Assembly (NCBI GenBank): GCA_027083485.1
Contig: JALWOO010000119.1
Location: 1-7,968 of the forward strand
Source: Amylibacter sp.
GTDB taxonomy: Bacteria > Pseudomonadota > Alphaproteobacteria > Rhodobacterales > Rhodobacteraceae
DNA length: 7,968 nt
Direction of reading: 5' to 3'
Part shown: piece after piece, positions 5,335 through 7,968 of the stretch
Layout of the letters: each line of letters opens with the position of its first letter
How positions within the stretch are numbered: position 1 is the first letter of the stretch
The notes under the pieces: generated by a model
Seen by the model: only the letters and a program-made list of their open reading frames with translations
Databases searched by the model: none
What the model was told of the DNA's origin: nothing
Translations under genes and position numbers: made by a program

Positions 5335-6768
5335 AAAAAACAAACATCGCTTGCCATAGCCCTGTCCACCGCTTCTACAATCGCGCTTAGCGCCACCCCC
5401 GGTTTTGCGCAATCAGAAGGCCAGATCGTTACGAAACAATACGACACGGGCGGCGTTTATGAGGGTACCTTCAAAGACGGCAAACAACATGGGACCGGAA
5501 CATACCGGTTGCCAAACGGCTATGAATACAGCGGTGAATGGGTAAACGGTGTTATTCAGGGTAAAGGCACGGCACGCTTTCCCAATGGGTCGGTTTATGA
5601 AGGCGAATTCGCAAATGGCAAACCCGAAGGTATCGGCAAAATTACTTTTGCGGACGGGGGCACCTATGAAGGCAGCTGGGTCAATGGCAAGATTTCGGGC
5701 AAAGGCATTGCCAAATATGCCAATGGCGTGGTTTACGAGGGCGAATTTCTCGAAGCCCAGCATCACGGCAAAGGCACTCTGACCAGCCCGAACGGGTTCC
5801 GTTATGAAGGCGATTGGGAGCGGGGCGAAAAGAACGGCTTTGGCAAAATCACCTATCCGGACGGGGCCACCTATTCAGGCCATGTTGTTGCCGGCGTGCG
5901 CGATGGCAAAGGCGCAATGACCACACCGGACGGCATGACCTATGACGGCGACTGGAAAAACGGCCAGATCACCGGCTATGGCACCCTGAAACAGGCCAAT
6001 GGCGACGTTTACGAGGGCCAGCTGGTCAAGGGCCTGCGCAACGGCAAGGGCAAGATCACCTATGCCAACGGCGACATCTATGAAGGTCAGTTCAAGAACC
6101 ACAAACGCAACGGGGTCGGCACCTTTATCGGGGCCGGCGGCGACAGCTATACCGGCCAATGGGTTGACGGGGTCATTCAGGGCAAAGGCAAAATCACCTA
6201 TCCGGACGGCTCTTTTTACGAGGGTGACTTCAAAAACAATGTTGCCGACGGATTTGGCAAGATCACCTATGCGGACAAAAGCACCTATGAAGGCCAGTGG
6301 GTCAAGGGCGGCATCGAGGGCAAAGGCATTGCGCGCTATCCAAACGGTGTTGTCTATGAGGGCGAATTCCGCGATGCCCGCAACCACGGCAAGGGTAAAA
6401 TGACCCACAAGGACGGCTATTCCTATGATGGCGACTGGGTTGACGGCGTGCGTCAGGGCAAAGGCGTTGCCACCTATCCGGACGGATCGGTCTATGAAGG
6501 CGACTTTGTGGATGGCAAACGCAGCGGCGTGGGCAAAATCACCATGACCGACGGCTTCAGCTATGAAGGCGAATGGAAAGACGGCGTGATCGAGGGCACA
6601 GGCACCGCCACCTATGCCAATGGCGATGTCTACACCGGCAGCTTTGTCAACGGCCAGCGTCAGGGGGCCGGCAAGATGACCTATGCCACCGGCGAACAAT
6701 ATGACGGTTTCTGGAAAGACGGCAAACAGTCCACCAAAGAAGAAGCCGGGGTTGCGGGGTCAGAATGA
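5332..6768 (+). CDS. Exported MORN-repeat protein
   Basis: This is a 478-residue protein of unknown role made almost wholly of MORN repeats, an antiparallel beta-hairpin solenoid usually serving as a scaffold or lipid-associated surface. Residues 1-26 are a clear Sec signal peptide (MKKQ, then a hydrophobic run to PGFA) with cleavage likely before Gln27, so the product should be periplasmic or secreted. Residues 41-454 are 18 contiguous 23-residue units of the pattern xxYEGxFxxGxxxGxGxxxYxxG. Residues 455-464 are a partial nineteenth unit, followed by a charged tail (KEEAGVAGSE). The start is TTG at 5332: no ATG or GTG occurs in frame upstream, and the signal peptide begins exactly there. No enzymatic domain is fused, unlike many MORN proteins. 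The gene is flanked by its own promoter candidate and a terminator, so it appears monocistronic. Confidence 0.9.
   Translation: MKKQTSLAIALSTASTIALSATPGFAQSEGQIVTKQYDTGGVYEGTFKDGKQHGTGTYRLPNGYEYSGEWVNGVIQGKGTARFPNGSVYEGEFANGKPEGIGKITFADGGTYEGSWVNGKISGKGIAKYANGVVYEGEFLEAQHHGKGTLTSPNGFRYEGDWERGEKNGFGKITYPDGATYSGHVVAGVRDGKGAMTTPDGMTYDGDWKNGQITGYGTLKQANGDVYEGQLVKGLRNGKGKITYANGDIYEGQFKNHKRNGVGTFIGAGGDSYTGQWVDGVIQGKGKITYPDGSFYEGDFKNNVADGFGKITYADKSTYEGQWVKGGIEGKGIARYPNGVVYEGEFRDARNHGKGKMTHKDGYSYDGDWVDGVRQGKGVATYPDGSVYEGDFVDGKRSGVGKITMTDGFSYEGEWKDGVIEGTGTATYANGDVYTGSFVNGQRQGAGKMTYATGEQYDGFWKDGKQSTKEEAGVAGSE
5452..6693 (+). repeat. MORN-coding tandem repeat, 18 units of 69 bp in two nine-unit blocks
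   Basis: Eighteen units of exactly 69 bp run without insertion or deletion. Position 7 of each unit is aromatic and alternates: F in units 1, 3 and 5, W in 2, 4, 6 and 8. Unit 7 has V and unit 9 has L. From unit 10 the phase flips: F in 10, 12, 14, 16 and 18, W in 11, 13, 15 and 17 and in the partial unit 19. Units nine apart resemble each other. For example units 2 and 11 share GVIQGKG, units 4 and 13 share GKGIA, and units 5 and 14 share VVYEGEF followed by HGKG. The blocks would be 5452-6072 and 6073-6693. Confidence 0.8.
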
Positions 6769-6784
6769 TCCCCACCCCATTTTT
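6748..6784 (+). terminator. Intrinsic terminator overlapping the MORN stop codon
   Basis: GGGGT at 6748-6752 pairs with ACCCC at 6774-6778. Within it GGGG (6756-6759) pairs with CCCC (6770-6773), and TCA (6760-6762) pairs with TGA (6766-6768), the stop codon itself. The loop is three bases, with a three-base and a one-base bulge. A T-rich tract follows directly (TTTTT at 6780-6784, then CCCC and TTTT). This should isolate the MORN transcript from the leuA unit. Confidence 0.75.
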
Positions 6785-6788
6785 CCCC

Positions 6789-6816
6789 TTTTCATCGGCG
6801 CAAATCCGGTTATAAC
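6789..6816 (+). promoter_or_regulatory. Candidate promoter of the leuA leader transcript
   Basis: TATAAC at 6811-6816 matches the sigma-70 -10 consensus in five of six positions. A weaker TTTTCA at 6789-6794 stands at 16-base spacing as -35. The expected transcription start, six to eight bases past the -10, falls on or next to the A of the leader-peptide ATG at 6824. There is no purine-rich ribosome-binding site before that ATG, which fits a leaderless message. Confidence 0.6.
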
Positions 6817-6823
6817 TGCGCCC

Positions 6824-6907
6824 ATGGTACAAAGCGCACATATTATCCTTACTCTGGTTGCCCGGGCGACCGGCCTGATTGCGCGCCTACTTCTTAGCCG
6901 CCTCTGA
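6824..6907 (+). CDS. leuL: Leucine-rich leader peptide upstream of leuA
   Basis: This is a 27-residue open frame, MVQSAHIILTLVARATGLIA then RLLLSRL, ending in TGA at 6905. Seven of 27 residues are Leu, three Ile and two Val, so 12 are branched-chain. Leu codons 22-24 are consecutive CTA-CTT-CTT (6887-6895), and another, CTC, precedes the stop. The visible part of leuA uses 17 CTG, three TTG, one CTT and no CTA or CTC for its 21 Leu, so the leader's codon choice is unlike its neighbour. Position, size and composition are those of the leader peptides that control leu, ilv and trp operons by attenuation. The peptide itself is expected to have no stable function; its translation senses charged leucyl-tRNA. 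The frame runs on from further upstream, but no Shine-Dalgarno precedes this ATG, and the -10 placement suggests leaderless initiation. The name is given by analogy with enterobacterial leuL. Confidence 0.75.
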   Translation: MVQSAHIILTLVARATGLIARLLLSRL

Positions 6908-6960
6908 GCGTGTCGGGGTTTTCGACGCGTGCGCTCGGAGGAGTTGAATTCGCGTCGGAA
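6901..6960 (+). promoter_or_regulatory. Competing hairpins forming a putative leucine attenuator
   Basis: Three stems compete. Stem A pairs CCTCTGAGCG (6901-6910, the last leader codons) with CGCTCGGAGG (6932-6941): ten pairs, one of them G-U. Stem B pairs GCGTGTCG (6908-6915) with CGACGCGT (6923-6930): eight pairs, two G-U, seven-base loop. Stem C pairs TTTCGACGCG (6920-6929) with CGCGTCGGAA (6951-6960): ten pairs, one G-U. C shares bases with B and crosses A, so C excludes both unless a pseudoknot forms. A ribosome at the leader stop would cover the left arms of A and B and leave C. No T-run follows C, so classic intrinsic termination is not evident. Confidence 0.55.
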
Positions 6961-7001
6961 CATCACCCACAAAGCTAAGCAAAATTACAAGAGACATCGT
7001 T

Positions 7002-7968
7002 ATGACCAACAGTTCTGAACAAGACCACGTCTTGATATTCGACACCACCCTGCGCGACGGCGAGCAAAGCCCGGGGGCCACCATGAGCCACAGCGAAAAG
7101 CTGGAAATCGCCGAGTTGCTGGACGATATGGGCGTGGACATCATCGAGGCCGGCTTTCCCATTGCCTCGGAAGGCGACTTTGCCGCTGTCAGCGAAATTG
7201 CCAAACGGTCCCGCAATTCGGTGATCTGCGGGCTGGCACGTGCCGCAACGGGGGATATTGACCGGGCCGCCGAGGCTCTGCGCCAGGCAAACCGCAGCCG
7301 CATCCATACCTTTATTTCCACCTCGCCCCTGCATATGAAACACAAGCTGCAAATGGAACCCGAGGCGGTGCTGGAAGCCATAGCCACATCGGTCGCCCAT
7401 GCCCGCAGCCACACCGACGATGTGCAATGGAGCCCCGAAGACGGCACCCGTACCGAACATGATTTTCTGTGCCGCGCCGTAGAAACCGCGATCAAGGCCG
7501 GGGCCACCACGATCAATATACCCGATACGGTGGGCTATACAGTTCCCAATGAATCGGCAGAGCTGATTTCCATGTTGCTGGAACGGGTTCCCGGGGCGGA
7601 TGAAATCGTTTTTGCCACCCATTGCCACAACGATCTGGGCATGGCGACGGCCAACGCACTGGCGGCAGTTGCCGCAGGCGCGCGCCAGATCGAATGCACC
7701 ATTAACGGGCTGGGCGAACGCGCCGGCAATGCGGCACTGGAAGAGGTGGTTATGGCCATGCGCGTGCGCAATGATGCCATGCCTTATCGCACCGGCATTG
7801 ATGCAACCAAAATCATCGGGCTGAGCCGTCTTGTCAGCCAGGCCACCGGCTTTCCCGTGCAATACAACAAGGCCATCGTCGGCAAGAATGCCTTTGCCCA
7901 TGAAAGCGGCATCCATCAGGACGGCATGCTGAAACACGCCGGCACCTATGAAATCATGAGTCCCGAAG
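7002..7968 (+). CDS. leuA: 2-isopropylmalate synthase, N-terminal part
   Basis: LeuA condenses acetyl-CoA with 2-ketoisovalerate to give 2-isopropylmalate, the first committed step of leucine synthesis in the cytoplasm, and is feedback-inhibited by leucine in characterised members. The 322 visible residues cover the TIM-barrel catalytic domain: [13 protein letters not shown] at 13-25 with Arg18 and metal ligand Asp19, the THCHND motif with metal ligands His207 and His209, and GLGERAGN at 236-243 with metal ligand Asn243. [11 protein letters not shown] near 298-308 marks the start of the linker region. The regulatory C-terminal domain is beyond the window. ATG 7002 is the only plausible start: the next in-frame stop upstream is at 6945-6947, with no ATG, GTG or TTG in between. 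The ribosome-binding site AAGAGA (6989-6994) is modest, seven bases before ATG. Expression is probably leucine-controlled through the leader upstream. Confidence 0.96.
   Translation, partial: MTNSSEQDHVLIFDTTLRDGEQSPGATMSHSEKLEIAELLDDMGVDIIEAGFPIASEGDFAAVSEIAKRSRNSVICGLARAATGDIDRAAEALRQANRSRIHTFISTSPLHMKHKLQMEPEAVLEAIATSVAHARSHTDDVQWSPEDGTRTEHDFLCRAVETAIKAGATTINIPDTVGYTVPNESAELISMLLERVPGADEIVFATHCHNDLGMATANALAAVAAGARQIECTINGLGERAGNAALEEVVMAMRVRNDAMPYRTGIDATKIIGLSRLVSQATGFPVQYNKAIVGKNAFAHESGIHQDGMLKHAGTYEIMSPE

Noticed and set aside
5452..6693. Regular 69-bp spacing suggesting a CRISPR or satellite array
   Set aside because: The units are degenerate at the DNA level, lack conserved repeat and unique spacer alternation, and are explained fully by MORN coding.
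5875..6699. 274-codon minus-strand frame with a 23-residue periodicity
   Set aside because: The periodicity is the mirror of the MORN repeats on the plus strand, so it is not an independent repeat protein.
6975..7937. 320-codon minus-strand open frame opposite leuA
   Set aside because: LeuA on the plus strand has all catalytic motifs. The antisense frame has no recognisable domain and arises from GC-biased codon positions.

Overview
This window reads as moderate-GC alphaproteobacterial chromosome, most likely Rhodobacterales/Roseobacter-like. That placement is an inference from the character of the NadE, LeuA and EI24-family proteins and the small Rhodobacterales-style hypothetical proteins; no rRNA or tRNA is present to confirm it. 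Gene density is high. No mobile element, CRISPR array or tRNA was seen, and no gene-free stretch exceeds 300 bases. The largest gaps are 5153-5331 and 6769-7001, and both carry regulatory sequence.

Layout. Positions 1-1175 (+) hold the end of an MlaE-type permease and a complete MlaF-type ATPase joined by an ATGA overlap, the core of a phospholipid-trafficking ABC transporter. Positions 1197-5152 hold five genes on the minus strand. In transcription order they are nadE (glutamine-dependent NAD+ synthase), a small lipoprotein with a GTG start, a 123-residue basic protein with a C-terminal membrane anchor, a YdjA-like nitroreductase, and an EI24/CysZ-like membrane protein coupled to it by another ATGA overlap. 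From 5332 (+) comes an exported protein made almost entirely of 18 full MORN repeats plus a partial one. It starts at TTG and ends in an intrinsic terminator that overlaps its stop codon. From 7002 (+) is the first two-thirds or so of leuA (2-isopropylmalate synthase), cut by the window end.

The most interesting region is the 233-base leader between the MORN gene and leuA. It contains an unlisted 27-codon leader peptide with seven Leu codons, including consecutive CTA-CTT-CTT just before its stop. A good -10 hexamer sits so close upstream that the peptide mRNA would be leaderless. Its last codons and the sequence beyond can fold into competing hairpins. This looks like ribosome-mediated leucine control of leuA, but there is no U-tract after the last hairpin, so the output step is unclear. 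A second point of interest is the MORN gene. Its 18 repeats look like two copies of a nine-repeat block, visible as a break in a strict F/W alternation, and its strong Shine-Dalgarno lies 27 bases from the start with a hairpin in between.

Apart from the two coupled pairs, the genes are unrelated housekeeping or envelope functions, and no larger joint pathway is evident.
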